Positions 22,881 through 31,153 of a DNA stretch of 64,000 nucleotides are shown here, in pieces. The translations under genes were made by a program, and so were the position numbers. Position 1 is the first letter of the stretch. Each line of letters starts with the position of its first letter. The DNA comes from Euryarchaeota archaeon SM23-78 (GTDB lineage Archaea > Nanobdellota > Nanobdellia > Woesearchaeales > SM23-78). The notes beneath the pieces were generated by a model. It was not told the origin of the DNA. It saw only the letters and a list, made by a program, of their open reading frames with translations, and ran no database searches. The DNA is taken from assembly GCA_001595785.1 (NCBI GenBank), contig LSSJ01000005.1, forward strand, positions 1 through 64,000, written 5' to 3'.

Positions 22881-24768
22881 AATCATAGATGAAATTCTTA
22901 AGCACCTGCCCAAGAACAAGGTTAGTGATGCTGTTTTTGAAGGAGCAAACATTGTTCTTTACACCAAGAACAAGGACTTCTTCTTAGATGACAAAGGGAT
23001 TGTGAGAGAAGTTGTTAATATGATTAAGAAAAGGATAGAGCTCAGACCAGACCCCGGTGTGTGCATGGAGCAGGAGAAGGCTGAGAAGCTTATTAAGAAG
23101 ATAATCACTGATGAAGCTGGTATTGAGCAAATCATATTTGATCCTCAGAGGAGTATTGTGATTATTGAGGTGCAGAAGCCTGGCCTGGCTATTGGCAAGC
23201 AAGGTGAGAACTTGCAGGAGATAAAAAAGCAGACTTTCTGGGTGCCTCAGATTAAGAGAACCCCTGCGATTAGGAGCCAGATAATAGAAAACATTAGGGC
23301 TGTTCTCTACCAGAACAATGATTACAGAAGGAAGTTCCTGCACAAAACAGGTCAGAGGATTTATAATGGCTGGCTCAGGCGGGAGAAGAAAGAGGAGTGG
23401 ATTAGGCTGAGTATGCTAGGAGGAGCAAGACAGGTGGGTAGGAGTTGTTACTTCTTGCAAACCCCTGAGTCAAGAGTGATCTTGGATTGTGGTATTGATG
23501 TTGCTAATGAAGAAGAGGCTTATCCTTATCTTGAAGCACCTGAGTTTAATATCAAGGAGTTAGACGCAGTTATTGTGAGCCATGCCCATCTTGACCACTC
23601 AGGACTTGTACCGTACCTGTTCAAGTTCGGTTATAGAGGGCCTGTTTACTGCACCCTACCAAGTAGAGATATTATGAGTCTACTGCAACTCGACCTTATC
23701 AAGATTCAAAGGAATGAAGGGAAAGAACCCATATATACAAGTGAGGAGATAAAAGAGATGGTTAAGCACACCATTTGCCTTGACTATGAAGAGGTCACTG
23801 ATATAACTCCCGATGTCAGGATAACTCTTTACAATGCGGGTCATATGCTTGGAAGCGCTCTTGTGCATATTCATATTGGTAATGGTTTGCACAACATGGT
23901 GTACACAGCAGATGTAAAATATGCAAAGACCAACATGTTAAGCTTAGCAGCCACTAATTTCCCAAGGCTAGAGACCTTAATGATAGAAGCTACTTATGGA
24001 GGAAAAGATAATGTTCTGCCTCCTATCAAAGAAGCTGATGCACAGCTAAGCGAACACATTATTGAGACTATAAACAAAAAAGGAAAAGTACTTCTTCCTG
24101 TTCTTGGGAGTGGAAGAGCCCAGGAAATCATTGTGCTCCTAGATAAGCTTATGCGCGAAGGCCATCTGAGTGATAAGATACCCATATACATTGATGGAAT
24201 GGTATGGGATATTACTGCTATACACACTGCTTATCCTGAGTTTCTTAACAGCAGTGTAAGACAACAAATATTTCACAAGGATAATAATCCTTTCTTACGA
24301 GAGAACATTAAGAGGATTGGAAGTCCTAAGGAGAGACAAGACTTAGTAGAGGAGAAAGGTCCTTGCATAATCCTAGCAACCAGTGGTATGCTAGTAGGAG
24401 GTCCTAGTGTTGAGTATCTCAAAGCCTTATCCGAGAATCCAAAGAACCTGTTGATATTCACTTGTTATCAGGGTGAGGGCAGCCTTGGGAGAAGGATTCA
24501 GCGTGGAGAGCGAGAGATTAATTTCCAGAAAGGCAACAAAGTGGAAACTTACGAGATAAAAATGGATATTGAGAAACTAGAGATAACAGGTCATAGTGAT
24601 AGACGAGAATTAATGAGTTTTATAAATCACTGCAATCCAAAACCCAAAAGAGTTATTGTTGTGCATGGTGAGAGCAGCAAGTGCTTGGATTTGGCTAGGA
24701 GTGTTCATAAGGGCGCAAGAGTCGAAACCATTGCTCCTAGGAACCTGGATGTGTTGAGGTTGAAGTAG
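22873..24768 (+). CDS. fttA: aCPSF1/FttA beta-CASP nuclease, transcription termination factor
   Basis: A 631-residue archaeal CPSF1-type RNase, full length. N-terminal KH domains (about 1-140, with GLAIGKQGENLQEI) precede a metallo-beta-lactamase domain with HAHLDHSG (about 237-244) and a beta-CASP domain, ending in GHSDRREL and VVHGES motifs. FttA cuts nascent RNA at U-rich tracts and releases RNA polymerase, the main archaeal termination factor. The start at 22873 follows GGAGG inside a hairpin. The duplicated leader may provide feedback control. Confidence 0.95.
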   Translation: MSEIIDEILKHLPKNKVSDAVFEGANIVLYTKNKDFFLDDKGIVREVVNMIKKRIELRPDPGVCMEQEKAEKLIKKIITDEAGIEQIIFDPQRSIVIIEVQKPGLAIGKQGENLQEIKKQTFWVPQIKRTPAIRSQIIENIRAVLYQNNDYRRKFLHKTGQRIYNGWLRREKKEEWIRLSMLGGARQVGRSCYFLQTPESRVILDCGIDVANEEEAYPYLEAPEFNIKELDAVIVSHAHLDHSGLVPYLFKFGYRGPVYCTLPSRDIMSLLQLDLIKIQRNEGKEPIYTSEEIKEMVKHTICLDYEEVTDITPDVRITLYNAGHMLGSALVHIHIGNGLHNMVYTADVKYAKTNMLSLAATNFPRLETLMIEATYGGKDNVLPPIKEADAQLSEHIIETINKKGKVLLPVLGSGRAQEIIVLLDKLMREGHLSDKIPIYIDGMVWDITAIHTAYPEFLNSSVRQQIFHKDNNPFLRENIKRIGSPKERQDLVEEKGPCIILATSGMLVGGPSVEYLKALSENPKNLLIFTCYQGEGSLGRRIQRGEREINFQKGNKVETYEIKMDIEKLEITGHSDRRELMSFINHCNPKPKRVIVVHGESSKCLDLARSVHKGARVETIAPRNLDVLRLK

Positions 24769-24895
24769 TTTACACATTTTCCGGAAATTTTTCGACGAGA
24801 AAGAGGAAAATATTTAAATCAAATGAGCTTTCCATCTTTAAACAAAAGGAAGAAATAATAAAATTTAAATATCCAAAATACCAAGGGGTTTATAT

Positions 24896-25141
24896 ATGAC
24901 CGAACTAATCTCCATTCGAGATATGCCAAATGAAGTAAAGGTTAACTTACTTAAAAAGTTAGGATACAAGTCTGATGGGATTTTTGTTCTAAAAAAGAAT
25001 GGAGAGAAATTCTTAGATAAATATACTGAAGAACCAGTTAGATTAGATAATATGTTTATTTATCCCGGAAGCACAATAATCCTAGATAATAACTCCTTAA
25101 GTATTTCTTCCTTTTTAGAGAAATATGGAGATGTCTTCTGA
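24896..25141 (+). CDS. Orphan 81-residue protein, first of a gene pair
   Basis: A small soluble protein that I do not recognise. Its sequence suggests three or four beta strands with short helices (GYKSDGIFVLKKNGEKFLDK, then MFIYPGSTIILDN), a compact fold that could bind another protein. Its end overlaps the start of the next gene by 17 nt, so the two are translated together. A TATA-like TTTATATA (24889-24896) touches the start codon, so the promoter must lie further upstream, around 24810-24870. Confidence 0.6.
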   Translation: MTELISIRDMPNEVKVNLLKKLGYKSDGIFVLKKNGEKFLDKYTEEPVRLDNMFIYPGSTIILDNNSLSISSFLEKYGDVF

Positions 25142-25802
25142 AAAAGATCCAATTGCAAGTGTTTCTAAAGGGGCAACAAAAGGTTTATTAGAATGGAGTG
25201 AAGAAAAATTAAAGCAGTTTGTTAAGAAATTCAAAGACAAAAACATCGCTTTTATACAGGATTCGAAAACCATCGAGATTGCAAAAGAACAACGTAAGAA
25301 AGGGGAGTGGGTCTTTTTTAAATTCTATATAAAGGACAAAGATTTGCGTATTTTATTTCAATTAGGGCTAACTTTAAGAAAATTAGAAAAAGAAAATAAA
25401 GATGTTGAACCCTTAAAAGAAAAAATAATCAAGAAATATAAAAAACAAGGTTTACATATTGCTTTTTTTGTTGCGAACGGTCTTTTTGGTAAATATATAG
25501 GAAATATTTTAGAGAGAGTTCCAACAATTGATGAATTAACAGGCGAAATAAATAAATTATTTCAAAATATTAGCCACACTGTTGCTTTTATAAATAGAGA
25601 GGATGATATACCCCAAAAAACAAGTGAAATCATAATAAAGATACAAGCTCATTCTCCAGATACCTTTATTATATCTGGTACCGGAGGCGCAGTATCTATT
25701 TGTGATAAAATAAAAATTGGTGTTATGAGGAAAATTTCATCAAATTACACTTGTGAACAACACATAGCAGAAGGAAAAAAGGTAAAAGAATATACTTCTT
25801 AA
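25125..25802 (+). CDS. Orphan 225-residue protein, second of a gene pair
   Basis: A soluble protein of unknown family. A helical N-terminal region (SKGATKGLLEWSEEKLKQF) leads into a strand-helix region and a C-terminal alpha/beta part with KIQAHSPDTFIISGTGGAVS, which looks like a Rossmann-type ligand-binding loop. No catalytic residues are evident. The coupled small partner gene and its AT-rich codon use resemble accessory cassettes. The start may be ATG 25125 or ATG 25131. Confidence 0.6.
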   Translation: MEMSSEKDPIASVSKGATKGLLEWSEEKLKQFVKKFKDKNIAFIQDSKTIEIAKEQRKKGEWVFFKFYIKDKDLRILFQLGLTLRKLEKENKDVEPLKEKIIKKYKKQGLHIAFFVANGLFGKYIGNILERVPTIDELTGEINKLFQNISHTVAFINREDDIPQKTSEIIIKIQAHSPDTFIISGTGGAVSICDKIKIGVMRKISSNYTCEQHIAEGKKVKEYTS

Positions 25803-25847
25803 ATAGAACTGTAGACTAAAAATGTTAAACACTAACTCTTTTTCTAT

Positions 25848-26456
25848 TTAAAAGTGTATTCTCCCATTTAGCATTACTTTATCTTGGGCAATTTTTAATC
25901 CAAGAATATATTTTACACTGGGTGGGTTATACCAGATTCTTAGAGCTGCATCTTTGCTTGTCAATGATTTGAGTGCTCCTACTCTTAGGCCTTTATAGAT
26001 ATCTATTCCCGCACTTATGTCACTTTTTATCTTGCCGTCGTGTGTTAGAGTTGTGACGTTATCAATGTTAACTTTTCCCTTGCCTAAAATACCTGTGGCA
26101 TAGTTTGTAAAATTAAATTTCTTTGTGCCTGTATCAAACTCCAGGGTTGGCATTAGGTGTAGTTTTCCATCCAAGGTCTTTATTATTGGACCTATACCAA
26201 GATAAGGTCTTAATTTATCACTGTTTAGATTGGTTGCTGTAAACCCATACACTTTTTTCCCAAACAGCTTAGGAATGGCCATTGTTTTTTCACCGTCATA
26301 CCTCATATCAATCTGGAGATGATATTTATCTGGTGGTCTGCAACCGTCAAAGAAATCTGCATTTGCTACCTTTCCATATAATATTAAACCTAACCCTGTT
26401 AGACCAATTCCCTTAAGCACTTTCTTTGTTCCATCAATAATCTTTTCAAGTTTCAT
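25848..26456 (-). CDS. Secreted beta-strand-rich protein
   Basis: A 202-residue exported protein. A signal peptide (KKVLKGIGLTGLGLILYGKVANA, cleavage near 33) is followed by alternating hydrophobic/polar strands of 8-10 residues (for example KLHLMPTLEFDTGTKKFNFTNY, GLRVGALKSLT, VMLNGRIHF). It ends in Phe. That pattern resembles small bacterial beta-barrel proteins more than archaeal surface proteins. The ribosome binding site GGAGGGAG is strong and the gene stands alone between others on the opposite strand. Transfer from bacteria is possible. Confidence 0.62.
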   Translation of the reverse strand: MKLEKIIDGTKKVLKGIGLTGLGLILYGKVANADFFDGCRPPDKYHLQIDMRYDGEKTMAIPKLFGKKVYGFTATNLNSDKLRPYLGIGPIIKTLDGKLHLMPTLEFDTGTKKFNFTNYATGILGKGKVNIDNVTTLTHDGKIKSDISAGIDIYKGLRVGALKSLTSKDAALRIWYNPPSVKYILGLKIAQDKVMLNGRIHF

Positions 26457-26583
26457 TTTTTCTCCCTCCTTTTTGTATAGCTATCGCTATTTTGTTTTAG
26501 TATCAGTTTCTGCCAAAAAAGGTAGCATGAATTTTATTCACTCAATAGTAGTAGTATATCATAGCAACTATATAAATCTTGGC

Positions 26584-26599
26584 GGTGGTAAATACCACC
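26584..26599. promoter_or_regulatory. Perfect operator palindrome before a TrmB gene
   Basis: GGTGGTA-AA-TACCACC is a 16-nt perfect inverted repeat immediately upstream of the TATA box (TTTTATATATAAAA, 26610-26623) of the TrmB gene starting at 26642. It overlaps the BRE position. It is GC-rich against AT-rich surroundings and is a strong candidate for TrmB self-binding. Confidence 0.65.
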
Positions 26600-26641
26600 A
26601 AAACAATAAGTTTTATATATAAAAAAAGCAGGAAAAGCAGT

Positions 26642-27388
26642 ATGTACGAGGAACTGCTCAGAGAACTAGGTCTAAGCCCAAACGAGGCAAGAGTGTATGA
26701 AGCCTTGCTGCACACAGGAGAAGCTTCTGTACAAGATATTTCTCTAAAATCAAAGGTTCACAGAAGAAATGTTTATGATTCTCTAAGCAAACTCATAGAA
26801 AAAGGCCTGGCTTCAGAAGTATTTGTAAAAGGAGAGAAGAACTTCAGAGCCATAAATCCAAGAAGACTGCTTGAATTATTAAAAGAAAAAGAAGAAAGGG
26901 TGAACAAAGTCCTTTCTGAAATGCAGGCCAAGTATGAAGCAGTAGAAGAAAAAGAAGAAGCATATCTCTACAAAGGAATTGAAGGGTTCAAAAATTATCT
27001 TCAAGACATTTTGAAAACAAAAGAAACAGTTTACTTCATAGGAGCAAAAGCATTCTGGCTTGACCCAAGACTAAAACACTTCTTGCCAAGATTTAATAGA
27101 GAAAGAAAGAAGGCAGGAATAAAGTTTATGCATTTGTTTGATTATGAGGTAAAAGAACAAAAGCCAGAAATACTAAAGGTTGTTGGAAAGCCATACAAAT
27201 TTTTACCTAAGCAATACTCAAGCCCCACAGCAGTTGACATATTCGGAGACTATGTGGTTACATTTGTAGGTGTTAAACCAGGACAGCTGTATGAAGAACC
27301 AATACAGTTCGTTATGAAAAGCAGAAGACTAGCAGACGGTTATAGAAAATTTTTCCAATTCATGTGGAACCACTGCGCAGAAGAATAA
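26642..27388 (+). CDS. TrmB-family transcriptional regulator
   Basis: A 248-residue TrmB protein, paralogous to that at 11246. The N-terminal winged helix has LRELGLSPNEARVYEALLHTG and VYDSLSKLIEKGLA. A coiled-coil linker (75-105) and a C-terminal domain with TVYFIGAKAFWLD and AVDIFGDYVVTFVG follow. I start at ATG 26642, about 25 nt after the TATA box, because residues further upstream do not fit the family. It lies 68 nt upstream of a KefB-type antiporter gene on the same strand and probably controls it and itself. Confidence 0.87.
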   Translation: MYEELLRELGLSPNEARVYEALLHTGEASVQDISLKSKVHRRNVYDSLSKLIEKGLASEVFVKGEKNFRAINPRRLLELLKEKEERVNKVLSEMQAKYEAVEEKEEAYLYKGIEGFKNYLQDILKTKETVYFIGAKAFWLDPRLKHFLPRFNRERKKAGIKFMHLFDYEVKEQKPEILKVVGKPYKFLPKQYSSPTAVDIFGDYVVTFVGVKPGQLYEEPIQFVMKSRRLADGYRKFFQFMWNHCAEE

Positions 27389-27456
27389 AATTTATATACG
27401 AGGGAAAGGAAAGAAATAACATAAGATAAAATAAAATCAAAAAAGAGGTAATCACT

Positions 27457-29157
27457 TTGGAACCAATCTTTTTTAGTATTGGGATTATCATTATTATTGC
27501 TGCTATTGGGGCTTATCTTGCTCGTGTATTAAAACAGCCTTTAATCCCTGCTTATATCATTGTTGGTATTATTCTTGGGCCTGTGCTCGGTTTAATCACA
27601 GAACGTTCAATTATTGCTGCTCTCTCAGAGATAGGAATAGCCTTCTTGTTGTTCAGTGTTGGTCTTGAGCTTAATCTTAAGAAATTAAAAGATATTGGTA
27701 ATGTGGCTACTGTTGGCGCTCTCATGCACATGGGCTTATTATTTGGTGCTAGTTATGTTGCTTTCAAGCTCTTCCTTAACTATGATAACCTTACAAGCAT
27801 ATATATTGGTTTAATCCTTATGTTCTCAAGCACGCTTGTGATTATTAAGCTACTCTCAGATAAGAATGAGCTTGACACCTTGCACGGCAGGATAATCATT
27901 GGCATGCTCTTAATGCAGGACATAGTTGCCATTGTTGCTCTTAGCATGCTTAACAGTATTGGTCACTTCACCCTAGGTCCTATCATACTCATGTTTGTGA
28001 AAGGAGTTATTATCTTTTTACTAGGCTTGTTCCTTGCAAAATTAATCTTCATAAGTGTTTTCAAGTTTGCTGCTAAGAATGATGAATTGTTATTCATCCT
28101 CTCAATCATGGCTATGTTTGTTTTTGCAATCATCTATCACTACATTGGTTTTAGCATAGTAATAGGTGCTTTTATTGCAGGCTTACTCTTAGGCAGCTTG
28201 CCTTACAACCTTGAGATAATAGGCCAGGTTAAGGGTTTAAAGGATTTCTTTGCAGTAATCTTTTTTGTTAGTATAGGCTTAGAATTAATACCTGTGAGTA
28301 TAAGCAGTATTCTTCTTCCCTTGGGTGTGATGCTCGGCTTAACCCTTATTATCCTTCCCTTGCTCACCCTATTCTTGCTTGCCTTGTTTGGATATAAGAA
28401 GAGAACAGCCTTTTTGACAAGTATTAGTTTGGCTCAGATATCAGAGTTCAGTCTTATCATAGTAGCCTTTGGTTTTAACCAGGGTCATATCAATTCTGAG
28501 ATTTTCAGTTTGACCATACTTGTAGCAATCATCACTATTGGCTTAACAGCTTATATCATAAAGTTTGATGACAAGCTATATCAGTGGTTTGGAAAAAAAC
28601 TTACTATCTTTGACAAGTTAAGCAAGCATAACAAGGAATTAATAAGCTACTTAGAAGAAGGAGCAGAGCACAAAGTCGTATTAGTGGGTTATGACAGGAT
28701 TGGGTACAGCATATTAAAGAAACTTCACATGCTGAAAAAGAACGTGGTAGTAGTTGATTTAAACCCTGACATCATAAAACACCTAATAAAGAAGAAAGTG
28801 CCTTGTATCTACGGAGACATAGGAGATATTGAGATTATTAAGAGGCTTAGACTTGAAGAAGCAGAACTAGTTATAAGCACAGTCCCAAACCATCACGACA
28901 GTATGCTACTCATAAAAAAGGTGAGAGAGATTAACCCTGAGGCTACTATCATTGTTACGAGTTATGATGCAGAAGACGCTCTTGAGCTTTACAATAAAGG
29001 AGCAGACTATGTGGTTGTGCCTCACTTCCTAGGAGGAGAACACATCAGCCTTATCCTTGAGGAGTTAACCACTGATCTTAATAAGTTACTTAACATAAAG
29101 ATTAGTCATATCAAGGCTTTGCAGGAGCGGAGGAAGAGGCATCCGCATCATAGATAA
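27457..29157 (+). CDS. KefB-type cation/proton antiporter with RCK domain
   Basis: A 566-residue CPA2-family antiporter. About 12-13 transmembrane helices fill residues 1-385, including the QDIVAI motif of ion-binding helices. A TrkA-N/RCK domain (about 405-530) follows, with the Rossmann loop VVLVGYDRIGYS and acidic end VVVVD. It exchanges K+ or Na+ for protons and is gated by NAD(H). The TTG start is supported by AGAGGTAATCAC upstream and by the family N-terminus. The preceding TrmB gene suggests regulation by a metabolite or ion state. Confidence 0.9.
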   Translation: MEPIFFSIGIIIIIAAIGAYLARVLKQPLIPAYIIVGIILGPVLGLITERSIIAALSEIGIAFLLFSVGLELNLKKLKDIGNVATVGALMHMGLLFGASYVAFKLFLNYDNLTSIYIGLILMFSSTLVIIKLLSDKNELDTLHGRIIIGMLLMQDIVAIVALSMLNSIGHFTLGPIILMFVKGVIIFLLGLFLAKLIFISVFKFAAKNDELLFILSIMAMFVFAIIYHYIGFSIVIGAFIAGLLLGSLPYNLEIIGQVKGLKDFFAVIFFVSIGLELIPVSISSILLPLGVMLGLTLIILPLLTLFLLALFGYKKRTAFLTSISLAQISEFSLIIVAFGFNQGHINSEIFSLTILVAIITIGLTAYIIKFDDKLYQWFGKKLTIFDKLSKHNKELISYLEEGAEHKVVLVGYDRIGYSILKKLHMLKKNVVVVDLNPDIIKHLIKKKVPCIYGDIGDIEIIKRLRLEEAELVISTVPNHHDSMLLIKKVREINPEATIIVTSYDAEDALELYNKGADYVVVPHFLGGEHISLILEELTTDLNKLLNIKISHIKALQERRKRHPHHR

Positions 29158-29170
29158 TTATTTCATTTAA

Positions 29171-29513
29171 AAGTTCAAAAAATAGTAGTGCCAATTTGCG
29201 CAAGTTTTTCCCCGTTCGCTACGCTCACTATAAAAACTTATCAAAAAGCATAGCTTTTTGTAAGTCCAAAAATGCAAAGCATTTTTGATACTTGACTAAA
29301 AAAGGCGACATGCGCACACAAAGACGTGTGCTTAGTCCCCTACAAGGGGTTCCGGTCCGTTTTGGGACTAGGAACCGCTTGCCTTTTGCAAACTTTTGGG
29401 AGCGAACGAAGTGAGTGGGCGAAAAGTTTAGCGGAATAGGGGGTTGCCCCCTACGGGGAGGTGGAGCCCTCGACATTATAAGCGTGCCCGAGCCGGCACT
29501 ATTTTTTGAACTT
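29171..29513. repeat. 343-nt inverted-repeat element with hairpins, copy 2
   Basis: This 416-nt gene-free interval holds one complex element. Its ends are inverted repeats: AAGTTCAAAAAATAG then TGCC after an extra TAG (29171-29192), against 29495-29513. Inside are mini-hairpins CAAAAAGC-ATA-GCTTTTTG (29242-29260) and CAAAAATGC-AAA-GCATTTTTG (29267-29287), the bulged hairpin GGTTCC..GTCC/GGAC..GGAACC (29348-29376), and AACTTTT/AAAAGTT arms (29391-29428). It is much richer in G+C than its surroundings. It has no convincing gene. It resembles a non-autonomous mobile element or a structured RNA. Confidence 0.8.
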
Positions 29514-29518
29514 AAACT

Positions 29519-29541
29519 TAAATTATTAGGTAAGATTTATA
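29519..29541 (+). promoter_or_regulatory. Promoter box of the orphan/TIM-barrel operon
   Basis: This 23-nt block (core ATTAGGTAAGATTTATA) is identical to the minus-strand block at 9560-9582. It includes the TATA box about 30 nt before the gene at 29574. Two genes with identical promoter-proximal sequence probably answer to the same regulator. Confidence 0.55.
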
Positions 29542-29573
29542 AATAAACAAATTAAGTATAAGAGAAGAAAAAA

Positions 29574-31121
29574 ATGATGATTGATGACTGGGGTAAATTA
29601 TTGGTAAAACACGGCTTTATTAAGAAGAGTGCTTTGGGTAAGTATAGGAAGAATGAGCAAGGCACCTATGACCCTACTCAAGGAGAGATTAGTGCTGATG
29701 ATGCTGATATGGAGGTAACTGAAGAGGTGAATATACAAGCAGCTAATGAGCCTGGGTTCGCTGCTTATCAGAAAACAGGTTATCCTGATCCTTATAAGAG
29801 GTACAGGCTTGTGGTTGAGGCTTCTGTTTCCAAGGTGAGTATTGAGGAGACTTATTACTGGCTGCTTAACTATATGAGGCAGGAGAGTTCTTTTCCTCAT
29901 GTTGAGAAGCTAACAGATGTTTTTAGTGCTAGTGAGCAAAGTGCTTTCTGGGGAGCTGCTCAGTCAAGAATGGGCATACAGCAGGACAGAGCTAGCCAGT
30001 ATTTCAAGGGTATGTCTGAGATGATTAAGCAGTTGTTCCAGCTTGTTAGAGAACTCAGGGTTCTTGATGAAAAGCTTGAGCCAAGAAGGAAGTGGGGCAA
30101 GGTAAAGGCTGCTGATGTTGCACTTAAAGGAGAATACACAGACCTGGTTGAGAATCGCGGTGGTCAGGTGCAGCCAGGAAGCATCTATCACCTTGCACAG
30201 CAGGTAGGCTTTACTATCCTACCAGACCTGTTCTTTAACACTCATGTTTATAGCTTGGATGAGATTGATAAGAAAGTTGATGCTCTTAAGTTTAATAAGA
30301 ATGTTAAGCAAGTTCTTAGAAGAAAGCTTTATGCCTTTGTTAATTGGAAACTCAGAACTGATAAAGAGCTTGAGAACAGAAGGGTTTTCACACTTAAATA
30401 TTTGCGCCAGCACTGGAATGTTATTAAGATGTATATGAGTTGGGTTAAGCCTTATCTTAGGAATATTGCTAGGATGCAGATGAGGCAGGAGCATGTTGAG
30501 AGCCCTGATATTATAAGTGCTTTTGAAACAAGTATTATTGAGATTGAACTGTTGCTTCACAAGCCCAGCAAGACTGCTTACCACCCAACTATTCTAGCAA
30601 CGTTTAGGTACAGGACCAGACCTGAGATGAGTTTTCACCAAGACCAGTATGCTCATAGAGGGCCTATTCATTTTGGAAGAGTAGAGGTCACTCTTAGAGG
30701 ATATGCTTGGACAAAAGACCATATAAAGGCTTATAAGAACTTAAAAAGAGAAGAAGACATGATGCTCTTAGGCATGGTTGATGATAGTGTAAAAGCAGCT
30801 ATGGATGCTCTTGGAGAAGAGCTTGAAAAATATCTTTGGGAGGCAGGCGAGAAAGAGTTTGAGGAGAAGAGAAGAGCAGAGGAGGCTGCTAAGAAAAAGA
30901 AAAAGAAGTCACTTGATTTTGCATTGGCCGGCAGCATGTTTGAGCCATTCATTGCTGTGTTCAAAGGGTTCGGAGAGATATTCTCAATATTCACACCTTC
31001 CTTTGGTGGTAGAGAAGCAAAGCTTAAGGGCAGCCCTAAGGATGCTCAGAAATCAGTGGCTATTGAACTCTACGCGATGTTTAAGAATTATAAAAAGGCT
31101 CATGGAATGCTGAGCTGGTAA
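29574..31121 (+). CDS. Orphan 515-residue protein heading a coupled operon
   Basis: A large soluble protein without signal peptide or membrane helices; I recognise no family. A mixed N-terminal region with a Glu/Asp-rich stretch (40-55) leads into a long helical middle (100-330, many Gln/Arg). A beta-containing part (345-400, with TILATFRYRTRPEMSFHQD and HFGRVEVTLRGYAW) and a Lys-rich linker (445-455) follow. The C-terminus is hydrophobic and Phe-rich (FEPFIAVFKGFGEIFSIF). It is followed at 33 nt by a coiled-coil gene and then a giant TIM-barrel gene. Confidence 0.72.
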   Translation: MMIDDWGKLLVKHGFIKKSALGKYRKNEQGTYDPTQGEISADDADMEVTEEVNIQAANEPGFAAYQKTGYPDPYKRYRLVVEASVSKVSIEETYYWLLNYMRQESSFPHVEKLTDVFSASEQSAFWGAAQSRMGIQQDRASQYFKGMSEMIKQLFQLVRELRVLDEKLEPRRKWGKVKAADVALKGEYTDLVENRGGQVQPGSIYHLAQQVGFTILPDLFFNTHVYSLDEIDKKVDALKFNKNVKQVLRRKLYAFVNWKLRTDKELENRRVFTLKYLRQHWNVIKMYMSWVKPYLRNIARMQMRQEHVESPDIISAFETSIIEIELLLHKPSKTAYHPTILATFRYRTRPEMSFHQDQYAHRGPIHFGRVEVTLRGYAWTKDHIKAYKNLKREEDMMLLGMVDDSVKAAMDALGEELEKYLWEAGEKEFEEKRRAEEAAKKKKKKSLDFALAGSMFEPFIAVFKGFGEIFSIFTPSFGGREAKLKGSPKDAQKSVAIELYAMFKNYKKAHGMLSW

Positions 31122-31153
31122 GGTTTAAAAATACTAAAAGAATACTTTGTTTT

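Noticed and set aside
29228-29476. 82-codon minus-strand ORF in the hairpin element
   Set aside because: It runs through the inverted-repeat element, has no ribosome binding site, and its codons simply follow the stems.
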